Source: Wohlfahrtiimonas chitiniclastica DSM 18708 (GTDB lineage Bacteria; Pseudomonadota; Gammaproteobacteria; Cardiobacteriales; Wohlfahrtiimonadaceae). Taken from it: a stretch of 64,000 nucleotides of DNA. The stretch is taken from the NCBI RefSeq assembly GCF_000375345.1, contig NZ_AQXD01000002.1, positions 169,230-233,229 on the forward strand, read 5' to 3'. Under the pieces are notes generated by a model. That model saw only the letters and a list, made by a program, of their open reading frames with translations. It made no database searches and was not told the DNA's origin. The translations under genes and the position numbers were made by a program. Position 1 is the first letter of the stretch. Every line of letters begins with the position of its first letter. Of the stretch, positions 6,654 to 17,051 are shown in pieces.

Positions 6654-7625
6654 ATGCGCGTTTTAAATTTATTGTCCACTTTTGTCGGGAAGACATTTGC
6701 AATTTGGACATTGTTGTTTGCGGTTTTAGGTTTTGTGTTTCCTGAGGTTTTTGTCTCCTTAAAAGGCATGATCACTTATTTATTGGGCATCATTATGTTT
6801 GGCATGGGGCTGACGCTCACGCCACATGATTTCTCTGAAGTGGTCAAAAAGCCCCTTCAAGTATTATTAGGCGTCTGCGCGCAGTTCATTGTGATGCCAC
6901 TTTTAGCGCTCGCTTTGGTGAAAATTTTTAACATTGATCCTTTATTGGCGTTAGGCATTGTACTTGTGGGCTCCTGTCCGGGTGGCACTTCAAGCAATGT
7001 GATCACTTATTTATCAAAAGGGGATGTGGCGCTCAGCGTAACGATCACGAGCATTTCTACATTATTATCCCCAATCATGACCCCACTGTTAATCCAATTG
7101 TTGGCAGATAAAAGCATTGATGTGTCGTTTTATGCGATGATGATGTCCATCGTGAATATGGTGATTGTCCCGATCGTACTTGGCGTTATCGTGCGCATGG
7201 TATTGCGCTCAAAAGTGCAATATGTGACGCCCGTATTGCCACTGATTTCAGTCTTTGGCATTGTGATGATTGTATCAATTGTGGTGGGCTTAAATCAGGT
7301 GCGTTTAAAAGAAACGGGTATGCTATTAATCGGTTTAGTGATCCTACATAATACATTTGGTTATGTGATTGGCTATATTGTTGCTAGAATGATGGGCTTA
7401 GGATTGGCGCAGCGTAAAGCGATTGCCATCGAAGTGGGCATGCAAAACAGTGGCTTAGGTGCAAGTTTAGCGGTGAAACACTTCGATCCGATTGTGGCGG
7501 TACCGAGTGCAATTTTCAGCGTGTGGCATAATATTAGCGGAGCAATTTTGGCAAATATTTTTGCACGCATGGAAAATTCATCATCTGAGGAAAAAACCTT
7601 AAAAACGTCAGAAAAATTGGTATAA
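6654..7625 (+). CDS. Bile acid:sodium symporter (BASS) family transporter
   Basis: A 323-residue inner-membrane protein with about ten hydrophobic segments. The family hallmarks are present: GSCPGGTSSNVITYLSKGDVALSV in the first unwound-helix region and E-V-G-M-Q-N-S-G-L-G in the second, which in structurally known BASS proteins form the sodium and substrate sites. Bacterial members carry bile acids, pantoate or other organic anions; the substrate here is unknown. I chose the ATG at 6654 (MRVLNLLSTF) behind GAAGGC rather than an in-frame ATG 81 bp upstream, because the extension would add a strange hydrophobic leader. No terminator is seen before the rplU promoter. Confidence 0.88.
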   Translation: MRVLNLLSTFVGKTFAIWTLLFAVLGFVFPEVFVSLKGMITYLLGIIMFGMGLTLTPHDFSEVVKKPLQVLLGVCAQFIVMPLLALALVKIFNIDPLLALGIVLVGSCPGGTSSNVITYLSKGDVALSVTITSISTLLSPIMTPLLIQLLADKSIDVSFYAMMMSIVNMVIVPIVLGVIVRMVLRSKVQYVTPVLPLISVFGIVMIVSIVVGLNQVRLKETGMLLIGLVILHNTFGYVIGYIVARMMGLGLAQRKAIAIEVGMQNSGLGASLAVKHFDPIVAVPSAIFSVWHNISGAILANIFARMENSSSEEKTLKTSEKLV

Positions 7626-7682
7626 TTGACAGAATTGACATTTGATATGTGTTAAAAGCGTTGAGGAATCCTGTGTATATTC

Positions 7683-7711
7683 TTGACGCAAACCAATTTT
7701 TTTTATACAAT
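7683..7711 (+). promoter_or_regulatory. Sigma-70-like promoter of rplU-rpmA
   Basis: TTGACG (7683-7688), 17 bp, TACAAT (7706-7711), with an A/T-rich spacer. This leaves a leader of roughly 90 bases before the rplU start, as is usual for this operon. Confidence 0.7.
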
Positions 7712-7810
7712 CACGTCCTTTTTATGGGCTGTTATTTCTGTTGTCAATTGTAGATATCAGTGAGATAGCAAAAAGAATTCAGATTCACTCAACTATTTGG
7801 AGCATTACAA

Positions 7811-8125
7811 ATGTATGCTGTAATCAAAACAGGCGGTAAACAATACCGTGTTGCGGAAGGTCAAATCCTTCGCGTAGAAAAAATTGAAGGCGCTGCTGAA
7901 GGTTCTAATGTAGAATTTGCAGAAGTATTGTTAGTAGGTAAAGAAGGCGAAACAACTGTAGGTACTCCTGTTGTTGCAGGCGCTAAAGTAACGGCTGAAG
8001 TTGTTAAACAAGGTCGCGGACGCAAAATCGAAATTATCAAATTCCGTCGTCGTAAGCACTCTCGTAAACACCAAGGTCATCGTCAACACTTTACTGAAAT
8101 TAAAATTTCTAGCATCTCTGCATAA
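7811..8125 (+). CDS. rplU: 50S ribosomal protein L21
   Basis: A 104-residue large-subunit protein that binds 23S rRNA. The start [14 protein letters not shown] and the basic tail [14 protein letters not shown] are diagnostic. A TTTGGAG Shine-Dalgarno precedes the ATG. It is the first gene of rplU-rpmA, 36 bp before rpmA. Confidence 0.98.
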   Translation: MYAVIKTGGKQYRVAEGQILRVEKIEGAAEGSNVEFAEVLLVGKEGETTVGTPVVAGAKVTAEVVKQGRGRKIEIIKFRRRKHSRKHQGHRQHFTEIKISSISA

Positions 8126-8161
8126 TTGCGAGATTCCTAGACGTATTAAGAGGATTTAAAC

Positions 8162-8422
8162 ATGGCACAGAAGAAAGGCGTCGGCTCGAGCCGTAACGGT
8201 CGCGATTCCGAAAGTAAACGCTTAGGGGTTAAGCGTTTTGGCGGTGAATTAGTACCAGCAGGTTCTATCATCGTTCGTCAACGTGGTACACGTTTCCACG
8301 CGGGCAGCAATGTAGGTTTAGGTAAAGACCACACTTTATTTGCTAAAGTAGATGGTCACGTTGTTTTTGAAGTTAAAGGACAACACAACCGTAAATTTGT
8401 AAGCATTCAACCAGTTGCTTAA
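8162..8422 (+). CDS. rpmA: 50S ribosomal protein L27
   Basis: An 86-residue protein whose N-terminus ([16 protein letters not shown]) reaches the peptidyl-transferase centre. The [22 protein letters not shown] core is typical. There is no N-terminal propeptide of the Firmicute type. A strong terminator follows 20 bp after the stop. Confidence 0.98.
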   Translation: MAQKKGVGSSRNGRDSESKRLGVKRFGGELVPAGSIIVRQRGTRFHAGSNVGLGKDHTLFAKVDGHVVFEVKGQHNRKFVSIQPVA

Positions 8423-8433
8423 TCAACCGTTGA

Positions 8434-9567
<1,134 letters not shown>

Positions 9568-9589
9568 TGAGACATCAGTCCTAAACAGC

Positions 9590-9615
9590 AAAAAGCCCGC
9601 ATGCGGGCTTTTTTA
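9590..9615. terminator. Bidirectional terminator between obgE and the 9630 gene
   Basis: AAAAGCCCGC-ATGCGGGCTTTT, a near-perfect palindrome with A-run and T-run on its two sides, placed between the converging obgE and the minus-strand secreted protein gene. Confidence 0.9.
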
Positions 9616-9629
9616 TTGTCTGAGAATTT

Positions 9630-10067
9630 TTATGGTTTGAGGCAATTGTACGTCACCACATAACTTTCGCGCACTTTTGGCGTAATGATGGTGAGTAAGC
9701 CTTCACCCGGTTGATTGATCTCAAGGGCAAGGATGATCTTTTGAGCAGGATCATTCCAGAGCATCAAATTTGGATTATCAAAGCGCTTGCTGCTTGTATC
9801 TTGCGTTAATGTGGTGATGCGTTGATCAAAGTGGATCATCACTTGGTCAAAATTTTTGCCAATGCTGCGCACTAACGTATCAGGATAAGCGGATTCTGTA
9901 TTGCTATTGATGGAGCAATAAGAGGGCACGCCGTTAGCATGTGCGGTATATGCTTGCTCGCTCACAGCATTTAAAACATTTGGCAAGGATTGAAGCGGTT
10001 GCCCATTGGCAAATGAGGCACAGGTTGCAAGGGCAATGAGAGTGGTTACGGCAAGTGATTTTTTCAT
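9630..10067 (-). CDS. Hypothetical exported protein
   Basis: A 145-residue protein with a typical Sec signal peptide: KK at 2-3, a hydrophobic core (about 5-20), and a probable cleavage site after ASFANG. The mature part has two cysteines (C51 and C142), which could form one disulfide in the periplasm. I do not recognise the family. AAGGAT precedes the ATG, and the gene stands alone between a shared terminator and a divergent amino-acid permease gene. Confidence 0.8.
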   Translation of the reverse strand: MKKSLAVTTLIALATCASFANGQPLQSLPNVLNAVSEQAYTAHANGVPSYCSINSNTESAYPDTLVRSIGKNFDQVMIHFDQRITTLTQDTSSKRFDNPNLMLWNDPAQKIILALEINQPGEGLLTIITPKVRESYVVTYNCLKP

Positions 10068-10206
10068 AAAGCCATCCTTATCATTCTTGAATCATTGTGG
10101 TTGTTTGATTTTATCATATCAGATTTGTGTCTGATTTGAGTCTGCTCACTTTGTTATTGCTTTGAATTGTCTTATCATGAGTTTTTATCACGATTAAAAA
10201 CAACAC

Positions 10207-11562
10207 ATGGAAAATCAGCAAACGCTTAAGCGTAGCCTAAAAAATAGGCACATTCAAATGATTGCCCTTGGTGGCTGTATTGGCACAGGGCTTTTTTATG
10301 GCACCGCAGAATCCATCCCTTTGGCAGGTCCTGGGTTGATTTTAGGGTATTTACTTGGCGGCTTTGTGATCTATATGATCATTCGCATGCTTGGGGAAAT
10401 GGCGACACAAGAGCCAGTTTCGGGCGCATTTAGCCACTTTGCCAATAAATATTGTGGGCAATATGCGGGCTTTTTGGCCGGTTGGAACTATTGGCTGTTA
10501 TACATTTTAGTGAGCATGGCAGAGTTGTCCGCCATTGGGCGCTATATTTATACATGGTTTCCGGATTTTCCCATTTGGCTGACGGTGCTGAGCACCATTG
10601 TCATCATCACTGCCATTAATCTGGCGAGCGTTAAATTCTTTGGTGAAACGGAATTTTGGCTCGCGCTCATTAAAGTTTTGGCTGTGGTGGGGATGATTGT
10701 GTTTGGTCTGTATTTAGTGGCCAAGGGCTTTGTGTCGGAGCAATCTAACGTTAAAATTTCGAATCTTTGGGAATTTGGTATTTTCCCGAATGGCGCTTGG
10801 GGCGTTTGGGTGTCTCTTGTGATCGTCATGTTCTCCTTTGGGGGGACAGAGATGATTGCCATTGCCGCTGCGGAAACTGACAATCCACAAAAAACGATTC
10901 CGCAAGCCATCAAACAAGTGATGTGGCGCATTCTGATTTTCTATATTGGATCCATCATCATCATGTTGGTGTTGGTGCCATGGCACGACATTAAGCAAGG
11001 CATCAGCCCATTTGTGTTGGTGTTTGATCAGCTCGGTTTACCAAATGTGGCGGGCATTTTAAACTTCATCATTTTAACGGCGGCGATCTCTGTCTATAAC
11101 AGCGGCATTTACAGCAATGGTCGAATGTTGTTTGGTTTAGCCGAGCAAGGGCATGCCCCAAAAGTATTCATGAAATTAAGCCACAATCATGTACCATACG
11201 CAGCGATTGCATTTTCCTCTGCAGTGACGCTCATTGCTGTGGTCATCAATCTATTGGTACCAAATGGTGCATTTATGATTGTGATGTCTGTTGCCATTGC
11301 CGCAGCTGTGATCACTTGGGGGCTCATTGTGATCATGCACATGCGTTTTCGCCGTGCCCATCAAGCGGATCAATTGACATTTAAAACACCATTTTTCCCG
11401 TATGTGAACTACTTTTGTTTAATCTTCCTTGTGGTGGTGATTGGCGCAATGACGCAGCTCGATAGCTTCCGTCCTGCGGTATATGTGATGCCTGTTTGGC
11501 TCATCCTCACGTATCTTGGATTTCGTTTAAAACAGAAGATGGATCGAAAACATTTAAAGTAA
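10207..11562 (+). CDS. Amino-acid permease, AroP/PheP-like (AAT family)
   Basis: A proton-coupled inner-membrane amino-acid permease of 451 residues with about 12 transmembrane helices. It shows the AAT family start LKRSLKNRHIQMIALGGCIGTGLF and the conserved GPGLILGYLLGG, W-N-Y-W, INLASVKFFGE.EFW and SVYNSGIYSNGRMLFGLAEQG stretches. By eye it is closest to the aromatic permeases AroP and PheP, especially in the GWNYWLLYILVSMAELSAIG segment, but ProY/CycA-type substrates cannot be excluded. No strong Shine-Dalgarno precedes the ATG. rlhA follows after 19 bp and may be co-transcribed. Confidence 0.9.
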   Translation: MENQQTLKRSLKNRHIQMIALGGCIGTGLFYGTAESIPLAGPGLILGYLLGGFVIYMIIRMLGEMATQEPVSGAFSHFANKYCGQYAGFLAGWNYWLLYILVSMAELSAIGRYIYTWFPDFPIWLTVLSTIVIITAINLASVKFFGETEFWLALIKVLAVVGMIVFGLYLVAKGFVSEQSNVKISNLWEFGIFPNGAWGVWVSLVIVMFSFGGTEMIAIAAAETDNPQKTIPQAIKQVMWRILIFYIGSIIIMLVLVPWHDIKQGISPFVLVFDQLGLPNVAGILNFIILTAAISVYNSGIYSNGRMLFGLAEQGHAPKVFMKLSHNHVPYAAIAFSSAVTLIAVVINLLVPNGAFMIVMSVAIAAAVITWGLIVIMHMRFRRAHQADQLTFKTPFFPYVNYFCLIFLVVVIGAMTQLDSFRPAVYVMPVWLILTYLGFRLKQKMDRKHLK

Positions 11563-11581
11563 CTTTGTAGACTGACAAATC

Positions 11582-13501
11582 ATGTTAAAACACAATCAAT
11601 TAGAGCTGTTAAGTCCTGCGCGCGACATTGAGATCGGGCGTGAGGCAATTTTGCATGGTGCAGATGCCGTGTATTTAGGTGGCCCAAGCTTTGGCGCGCG
11701 TTACAATGCGGATAATAGTGTCTCTGACATTGCCAAATTGGTGGAATTTGCCAATCCATATCATGCCAAAGTTTTCGTGACCCTCAACACCATTTTGCAT
11801 GATGATGAATTGCCAAAGGCGCAAAAGCTCATCACAGAATTGTATGATGCGGGTGTAGATGCCCTCATTGTGCAGGACATGGGCGTATTAAAGCTCGACA
11901 TTCCACCGATTGAGCTGCATGCCTCCACGCAAACGGACATTCGTACCTTAGATCGCGCAAAATTCCTCTCACAAGTGGGCTTTTCGCAATTGGTGCTTGC
12001 CCGTGAACTCTCTTTAAAAGAGATCAGCGCCATTCATGAGGCGGTGGATACGCCGCTTGAATTTTTCATCCATGGCGCATTGTGTGTGGCATTCTCAGGG
12101 CAATGTTACATCTCTCACGCCGATACAGGGCGCAGCGCGAACCGCGGCGATTGTTCCCAGGCGTGTCGTCTACCTTATACCTTAAAGGACAAGGAAGGGC
12201 GCGTGGTGGCGTTTGAGAAGCATTTGCTCTCCATGAAGGATAACAACCAAACGGAAAATCTCGGTGCGCTTGTAGAAGCGGGCGTGCGTTCCTTTAAGAT
12301 CGAAGGGCGTTATAAAGATATGGCGTATGTGAAAAACATCACCGCCCATTATCGTAAAATGCTTGATCAGTTCTTAGAGGGAAATCCCGAGTATACGAGA
12401 AGCTCTTTAGGGAAAACGGTGCATCATTTCGTGCCGAATACAGATAAAACTTTTAACCGCGGCGCGACAGATTATTTCGTCAATGCCCGTAAAGATGACA
12501 TTGGTGCATTTGATTCTCCAAAGTTTCGTGGCGTAGAAGTGGGCGAAGTCTTAAAATTTTGTGGCAATCATTTAGAGGTGAAAACATCCGAACCTTTGGC
12601 CAATGGCGATGGTTTAAACGTACTCATCAAGCGCGAAGTGGTAGGATTTAGAGCCAGTGAAGTCAAAGAGATTGGCGATAAGCACTATTTGGTTTATTGG
12701 CATGAAGACGCGCCAGAGAACATTGAAAAAGTGCGCATCGGTCAGCCTTTGTATCGCAATGCTGACACTGCATGGCAAAAGATGCTCATGCGTGAATCCT
12801 CAACACGTAAAATTGGTGTGGACATTGCTCTAACAGAAACAAATGGGCAGTATCAATTAACATTGACGGGTGAAGATGGCTTAACGGTGATTCATCCGAT
12901 TGAGGGCGACTTTGAGGCGGCCAACAATGTGGAAAAAACCTTACAAAACCTCGAAGAGGGATTGCGTAAATTAGGTGACACCATTTTTGAAGCCACAAGC
13001 GTGGTGATTGATATAAAAACGGCGCCTTTTATGCCAAAGAGCTTACTCAATCAAATCAGACGCGATGCCATCGCGCGTTTAGAAGCTGCCTATAAAGCGA
13101 GTAATGAACGCGGCGTTCGTATTTATGAGGGCAGCGATAAAGCAGCTTATCCATCCGAGCACATTACGTATCTTGAAAACGTCTATAATCATAAAGCGCG
13201 TGAGTTTTATGAAGAGCATGGCGTTAAATTGATTGAGCCTGCGTATGAGGCACATCAAGAGAAAGGTGAAGTGCCCGTAATGATCACTAAGCACTGTTTG
13301 CGTTTTGCGTATAACTTATGTCCTAAGCAAGCCAAAGGCATCAAAGGTGTGCAAGGGCAGGTGCGCGCTGAGCCTATGGTATTGATGCATAAGGATGAAG
13401 AGATTCGTTTAGAGTTTAAATGTCGCCCGTGTGAAATGCATGTGATGGGTAAAATTAAGCCCCATGTCTTGAAATCTGCATTGGTGGGCAGTGAAGCGTA
13501 A
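11582..13501 (+). CDS. rlhA: 23S rRNA C2501 hydroxylase RlhA (U32 peptidase family)
   Basis: A 639-residue member of the U32 peptidase family, whose E. coli relative RlhA (YdcP, about 650 residues) is required for 5-hydroxylation of 23S rRNA cytidine 2501. Visible signatures: LELLSPARDIEIGREAILHG at the N-terminus, GADAVYLGGPSFGAR, the U32 motif E-F-F-I-H-G-A-L-C with cysteines of the likely iron-sulfur site (C in GALC, GQC, GDC and QAC), and the C-terminal CRPCEMHVMG. The family lacks a confirmed protease activity. The cysteine set appears complete. Confidence 0.92.
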   Translation: MLKHNQLELLSPARDIEIGREAILHGADAVYLGGPSFGARYNADNSVSDIAKLVEFANPYHAKVFVTLNTILHDDELPKAQKLITELYDAGVDALIVQDMGVLKLDIPPIELHASTQTDIRTLDRAKFLSQVGFSQLVLARELSLKEISAIHEAVDTPLEFFIHGALCVAFSGQCYISHADTGRSANRGDCSQACRLPYTLKDKEGRVVAFEKHLLSMKDNNQTENLGALVEAGVRSFKIEGRYKDMAYVKNITAHYRKMLDQFLEGNPEYTRSSLGKTVHHFVPNTDKTFNRGATDYFVNARKDDIGAFDSPKFRGVEVGEVLKFCGNHLEVKTSEPLANGDGLNVLIKREVVGFRASEVKEIGDKHYLVYWHEDAPENIEKVRIGQPLYRNADTAWQKMLMRESSTRKIGVDIALTETNGQYQLTLTGEDGLTVIHPIEGDFEAANNVEKTLQNLEEGLRKLGDTIFEATSVVIDIKTAPFMPKSLLNQIRRDAIARLEAAYKASNERGVRIYEGSDKAAYPSEHITYLENVYNHKAREFYEEHGVKLIEPAYEAHQEKGEVPVMITKHCLRFAYNLCPKQAKGIKGVQGQVRAEPMVLMHKDEEIRLEFKCRPCEMHVMGKIKPHVLKSALVGSEA

Positions 13502-13520
13502 AAATTACGCAATTAAAAAG

Positions 13521-13549
13521 TTGACAGAGGCAGCATTCTTGATTATTAT
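13521..13549 (+). promoter_or_regulatory. Promoter of the first tRNA-Val gene
   Basis: TTGACA, 17 bp, TATTAT: a near-consensus sigma-70 promoter starting 19 bp after rlhA. Confidence 0.85.
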
Positions 13550-13562
13550 GCATACCTCTTTC

Positions 13563-13638
13563 GGGTAGTTAGCTCAGCTGGTAGAGCATCGCCCTTACAA
13601 GGCGAGGGTCGGGGGTTCGATCCCCTCACTACCCACCA
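13563..13638 (+). tRNA. tRNA-Val (anticodon TAC), copy 1
   Basis: A 76-base tRNA with GGGTAGT/ACTACCC acceptor arms, AGCTCAGCTGGTAGAGC D-arm, anticodon TAC in CCCTTACAAGG, the GGTTCGATCC T-arm and an encoded CCA. It is identical to the copy at 13765. Confidence 0.97.
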
Positions 13639-13643
13639 TATCG

Positions 13644-13672
13644 AAAGGCTAGAATTCAATTCTGGCTTTTTT
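13644..13672 (+). terminator. Terminator of tRNA-Val copy 1
   Basis: AAAGGCTAGAAT pairs with ATTCTGGCTTT (one bulge, one G-U), followed by T6. Confidence 0.75.
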
Positions 13673-13723
13673 ATTGCCTAAGACGTTGGCAACGATTGGT
13701 GAAAAATTGATCAATGAAGTTTG

Positions 13724-13752
13724 TTGACAAGATTACATTCAATCGGTATTAT
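13724..13752 (+). promoter_or_regulatory. Promoter of the second tRNA-Val gene
   Basis: TTGACA, 17 bp, TATTAT: the same hexamers and spacing as the first copy, but a different spacer sequence. Confidence 0.85.
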
Positions 13753-13764
13753 ACGCACTTCTTC

Positions 13765-13840
13765 GGGTAGTTAGCTCAGCTGGTAGAGCATCGCCCTTAC
13801 AAGGCGAGGGTCGGGGGTTCGATCCCCTCACTACCCACCA
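13765..13840 (+). tRNA. tRNA-Val (anticodon TAC), copy 2
   Basis: Identical over all 76 bases to copy 1, with a short stretch of shared sequence on both flanks (ending in TATCGA). CCA is encoded. Confidence 0.97.
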
Positions 13841-13848
13841 TATCGAAG

Positions 13849-13876
13849 AAAGCTAGATGAAAATCTAGCTTTTTTT
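13849..13876 (+). terminator. Terminator of tRNA-Val copy 2
   Basis: AAAGCTAGAT-GAAA-ATCTAGCTTT, a perfect 10-bp stem with a run of T. Confidence 0.9.
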
Positions 13877-13970
13877 GTGTCTGTACAAAAATGATAAATA
13901 AATCACGATTTACTTGCCTTTTTTCGTGACGGCATTACAATGCGCATTTTGCGATCAGGAGAACGCTAAA

Positions 13971-15323
13971 ATGTCAGAGCCCGCTGTCAAGAATGATTTG
14001 ATCTATGGTCTAGAGGATAGACCGCCGTTGCCTCAAACACTATTTGCAGCCTGCCAGCACTTGTTGGCCATGTTTGTTGCTGTGATCACACCCGCGATGA
14101 TCATCTGTCAGTCGCTCGGATTATCGGCACACGATACGCAGCGCATCATCAGCATGTCATTATTTGCATCCGGTTTAGCTTCTTTAATACAAATTCGCGC
14201 ATGGGGACCAGTTGGATCTGGTCTTTTGTCTATTCAGGGGACGAGTTTTAACTTCGTTGCACCATTAATCATGGGGGGCACCGCCCTTAAAAATGGTGGT
14301 TTAGATGACAATGCCATGATGGCGGCACTCTTTGGCACATTGTTAGTGGCAGCGATGACAGAAGTGATTTTATCGCGCGCCTTACATTTAGCCCGCCGCA
14401 TCATTACGCCATTGGTGTCTGGCATTGTGGTGATGATCATCGGTTTATCCCTCATTCAAGTGGGTTTGACATCCATCGGTGGCGGGTATGATGCGTTAGC
14501 AGACAACACCTTTGGTGCGCCTAAATATCTACTATTGGCAGGTGTTGTGCTTGGTGTGATTGTCTTGCTCAATCGTCAGAAGAATCCTTATTTACGCATC
14601 TCTTCTTTAGTGATTGCCATGGGTGTGGGTTATTTAGCTGCATGGGCAACGGACATGTTGCCACACAAAGTATTGGAAGAAGTGCCATTGGTGGCTGTGC
14701 CTGAGCCTTTCTATTATGGCTTGAGCTTTGATTGGAACTTATTGCTGCCGCTCATTTTGATTTTTATGGTGACTTCTTTAGAAACCATTGGTGACATTAC
14801 TGCAACATCGGATGTGTCAGCGCAGCCTGTGGAAGGTCCTTTATACATGAAGCGCCTTAAAGGTGGTGTATTGGCCAATGGCTTGAACTCAATGGTATCA
14901 GCCATTTTCAATACGTTCCCGAACTCCTGCTTTGGGCAAAACAATGGCGTGATTCAATTGACAGGTGTGGCCAGCCGTTATGTGGGTTATGTGGTTGCAG
15001 GTATGTTGATTCTATTGGGTCTGTTCCCATCTGTGGCGCAATTGGTGCAACGCATTCCTGAGCCTGTGTTAGGCGGTGCGACATTGGTGATGTTTGGGAC
15101 AATTGCCGCCTCTGGTGTGCGCATTGTTTCACGTGAAGCTTTAAATCGCCGCGCAATTATGATCATGGCATTGTCATTAGCAGTGGGTATGGGCGTTTCT
15201 CAGCAGCCGGCCATTTTGCAATTTGCTCCAGATATGATTAAAACATTGTTCTCATCAGGCATTGCTGCCGGTGGCTTTACAGCAATTATTTTAAATCTGA
15301 TCTTCCCAAGAGATGAAAAATAA
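13971..15323 (+). CDS. xanP: Xanthine:proton symporter XanP (NCS2 family)
   Basis: A 450-residue purine transporter nearly collinear with E. coli Xan[21 protein letters not shown] at the start, [32 protein letters not shown] and [20 protein letters not shown], which contains the NCS2 signature. E. coli XanP carries xanthine with high affinity; the strength of match makes the same substrate likely. The start is the ATG at 13971 behind CAGGAGA; the longer in-frame start at 13914 would read through the upstream region without a ribosome binding site. Confidence 0.94.
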   Translation: MSEPAVKNDLIYGLEDRPPLPQTLFAACQHLLAMFVAVITPAMIICQSLGLSAHDTQRIISMSLFASGLASLIQIRAWGPVGSGLLSIQGTSFNFVAPLIMGGTALKNGGLDDNAMMAALFGTLLVAAMTEVILSRALHLARRIITPLVSGIVVMIIGLSLIQVGLTSIGGGYDALADNTFGAPKYLLLAGVVLGVIVLLNRQKNPYLRISSLVIAMGVGYLAAWATDMLPHKVLEEVPLVAVPEPFYYGLSFDWNLLLPLILIFMVTSLETIGDITATSDVSAQPVEGPLYMKRLKGGVLANGLNSMVSAIFNTFPNSCFGQNNGVIQLTGVASRYVGYVVAGMLILLGLFPSVAQLVQRIPEPVLGGATLVMFGTIAASGVRIVSREALNRRAIMIMALSLAVGMGVSQQPAILQFAPDMIKTLFSSGIAAGGFTAIILNLIFPRDEK

Positions 15324-15345
15324 ATCATGCTGCATTGATTGAATC

Positions 15346-15374
15346 AAAAAACTCGCCAGATTGGCGAGTTTTTT
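15346..15374. terminator. Bidirectional terminator between xanP and the aminotransferase-like gene
   Basis: AAAAACTCGCCA-GAT-TGGCGAGTTTTT, flanked by A-run and T-run, between two converging genes. Confidence 0.9.
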
Positions 15375-15386
15375 AATGTGGGTGGA

Positions 15387-16604
15387 TTAAAAATGATCCG
15401 CCATATACTGTTTCAGTGCGCGCCCTAAACGCAGCATGGCTTCCTCCATCTGATCGGCAGGTACAGATGAATAACAAAAACGTAAGGTAGAAAAGCACGG
15501 TTTATTGGTGTAAAAAGTTGCCCCAGGGATGAAAATCAGTTTTTCTTTGATGGCATAAGGCAATAATTCTAGGGCATTGATGGATTGCTTTAATCGCGCC
15601 CATAAAAAAACACCGCCATCAGGCGGATGGTACGTCAAATGCTCCGAGAGATGTTCATCAATGGCTTTCGTTAGGGCAGAGCAGCGTTGATGATATGTGT
15701 GGCGCAGCCGATTGATTTGCGCATCGATGCGTCCGCTGTTCAGATACTGCTCAAGTGCCTTTTGGGATAAGCAGCTGCTGTTGATGTCAAGATATTGTTT
15801 CATGATCACAGCGGCTTGATAGAGCGGATCTTTGGCAATCAACACCCCTAAGCGCAGGCTAGGGATGAAGGTTGTGGAAAAAGAGCCTAAAAAGAGCACC
15901 CGCTGCCCAAGCCCCATTTGTGACGCTAAGGTATAGATGCTTGGCAATACTTGGCCATCAAAACGCAGCGCGCAATAAGGGTCATCTTCTATGATGATGA
16001 AATCATATAAATCCGCAAGCACAATTAAACGACGACGACGCTCAAGGGATAAGGTAATGCCGGTGGGATTGGCATTGTTAGACACCACATACAGCGCCTT
16101 GATGCGCTGCTGCTTTAAATGCTGTTCAAGGGCATCGGGAATGATGCCTTCCTCATCGCTGGCAATGGTGAGCATGCGGGCATGAGAAATTTGAAACGTT
16201 TGCATGGCCAATAGATAGGCTGCATCGGCAATGGCGATGGTGTCGCCAGGGTCTGTCAAAATGCGGCTGGCGATATGCAATGCTTGTTGGGCGCCAGAGG
16301 TGATGATCACCTCATTGGCTGAAGCATCAATGCCCCAATGCTTTTTGGCAAAGGGCAAAATGGCTTCACGGGTGCCGAGCAGTCCTTCGGTGAGTCCGTA
16401 ACCGAAATCCTTCGTGGGCGCATCTAACGAGCACTGAATGGCGGTATGCACGCCATCAACATCATACAACTCAGCAGTGGTGACTTCTCCTGCCATGGAG
16501 ATGACGTCAGGATTGTAACGCACATTACCCACCAGTTGGCGGGCCAGTGAACTGCTGATGCCTTGCAAGGGCTTCGCAATTAAATTGGTAATCTTCTGAT
16601 TCAT
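15387..16604 (-). CDS. Class I/II aminotransferase-like protein lacking the PLP-binding lysine
   Basis: A 405-residue fold-type I protein resembling 2-aminoadipate/aromatic aminotransferases (LysN-like) and MocR aminotransferase domains. Landmarks are seen: FGYGLTEGLLGTREAI, ITSGAQQAL, NNANPTG (N179), IIEDDPY (D207, Y210) and the C-terminal TLRFCYS arginine. The Schiff-base motif, normally G-S-F-S-K, reads GSFSTTF, so Thr244 (codon ACA, 15873-15875) stands where the catalytic lysine belongs; the following PGLR is PSLR. No N-terminal DNA-binding domain is present. The start is the ATG at 16604 behind AGGTG. The frame is otherwise intact, so this is either a recent point mutation, a non-catalytic PLP protein or a new activity. 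Confidence 0.85.
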   Translation of the reverse strand: MNQKITNLIAKPLQGISSSLARQLVGNVRYNPDVISMAGEVTTAELYDVDGVHTAIQCSLDAPTKDFGYGLTEGLLGTREAILPFAKKHWGIDASANEVIITSGAQQALHIASRILTDPGDTIAIADAAYLLAMQTFQISHARMLTIASDEEGIIPDALEQHLKQQRIKALYVVSNNANPTGITLSLERRRRLIVLADLYDFIIIEDDPYCALRFDGQVLPSIYTLASQMGLGQRVLFLGSFSTTFIPSLRLGVLIAKDPLYQAAVIMKQYLDINSSCLSQKALEQYLNSGRIDAQINRLRHTYHQRCSALTKAIDEHLSEHLTYHPPDGGVFLWARLKQSINALELLPYAIKEKLIFIPGATFYTNKPCFSTLRFCYSSVPADQMEEAMLRLGRALKQYMADHF

Positions 16605-16688
16605 GGGCACACCTATGTATTATGTTGATCTTATATCGTTGTCTTATCTATATGTTGATTCCTTATGTTGCGTGTCCATTGTATCAAA

Positions 16689-17039
16689 TCATTTTAATTT
16701 TGCTTGCCATAAGCTTGGATCAAAGCCAATAAAAATGGGCTGATCATCCTTCATCAGGATTGGGCGTTTAATCATGCTTAAGTTTGCCAGCAAAATGGGC
16801 AGAGCGGTTTTGACTGCTGCACATGCTGCTTGATCCTCTGCGCTCAGTTTTCGCCAAGTGGTGCCGCGTTTATTGATGACCACATCTAATCCAAAAGCAT
16901 CGATCCACGTTTTTAATCGTTCAGCGGAAGGTGCGGATTTTTTAAAGTCGCTGAAAGTGTATTCAATGTTCTGTTCCGTGAGCCATGCACGAGCTTTTTT
17001 GACGGTGTCACAATTGGGGATGCCATAAATAATGAACAT
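16689..17039 (-). CDS. yffB: ArsC/Spx-family protein YffB
   Basis: A 116-residue thioredoxin-fold protein of the ArsC/YffB group. The start MFIIYGIPNCDTVKKARAWL closely matches E. coli YffB, as do RGTTWRKL and the IKRP segment; the single N-terminal cysteine in NCDT replaces the CXXC of thioredoxins. The physiological substrate of YffB is uncertain; glutathione-dependent reduction has been suggested. I start it at the second ATG, which has GAGG 6-8 bases upstream; the first ATG overlaps that Shine-Dalgarno. It follows selB closely on the minus strand and may be read from the same transcript. Confidence 0.88.
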   Translation of the reverse strand: MFIIYGIPNCDTVKKARAWLTEQNIEYTFSDFKKSAPSAERLKTWIDAFGLDVVINKRGTTWRKLSAEDQAACAAVKTALPILLANLSMIKRPILMKDDQPIFIGFDPSLWQAKLK

Positions 17040-17051
17040 AATGTACCTCAT

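Noticed and set aside
13563-13840. Integration site or mobile element between the tRNA-Val genes
   Set aside because: There is no integrase, and the spacer holds only a terminator and a promoter; tandem tRNA duplication explains it.
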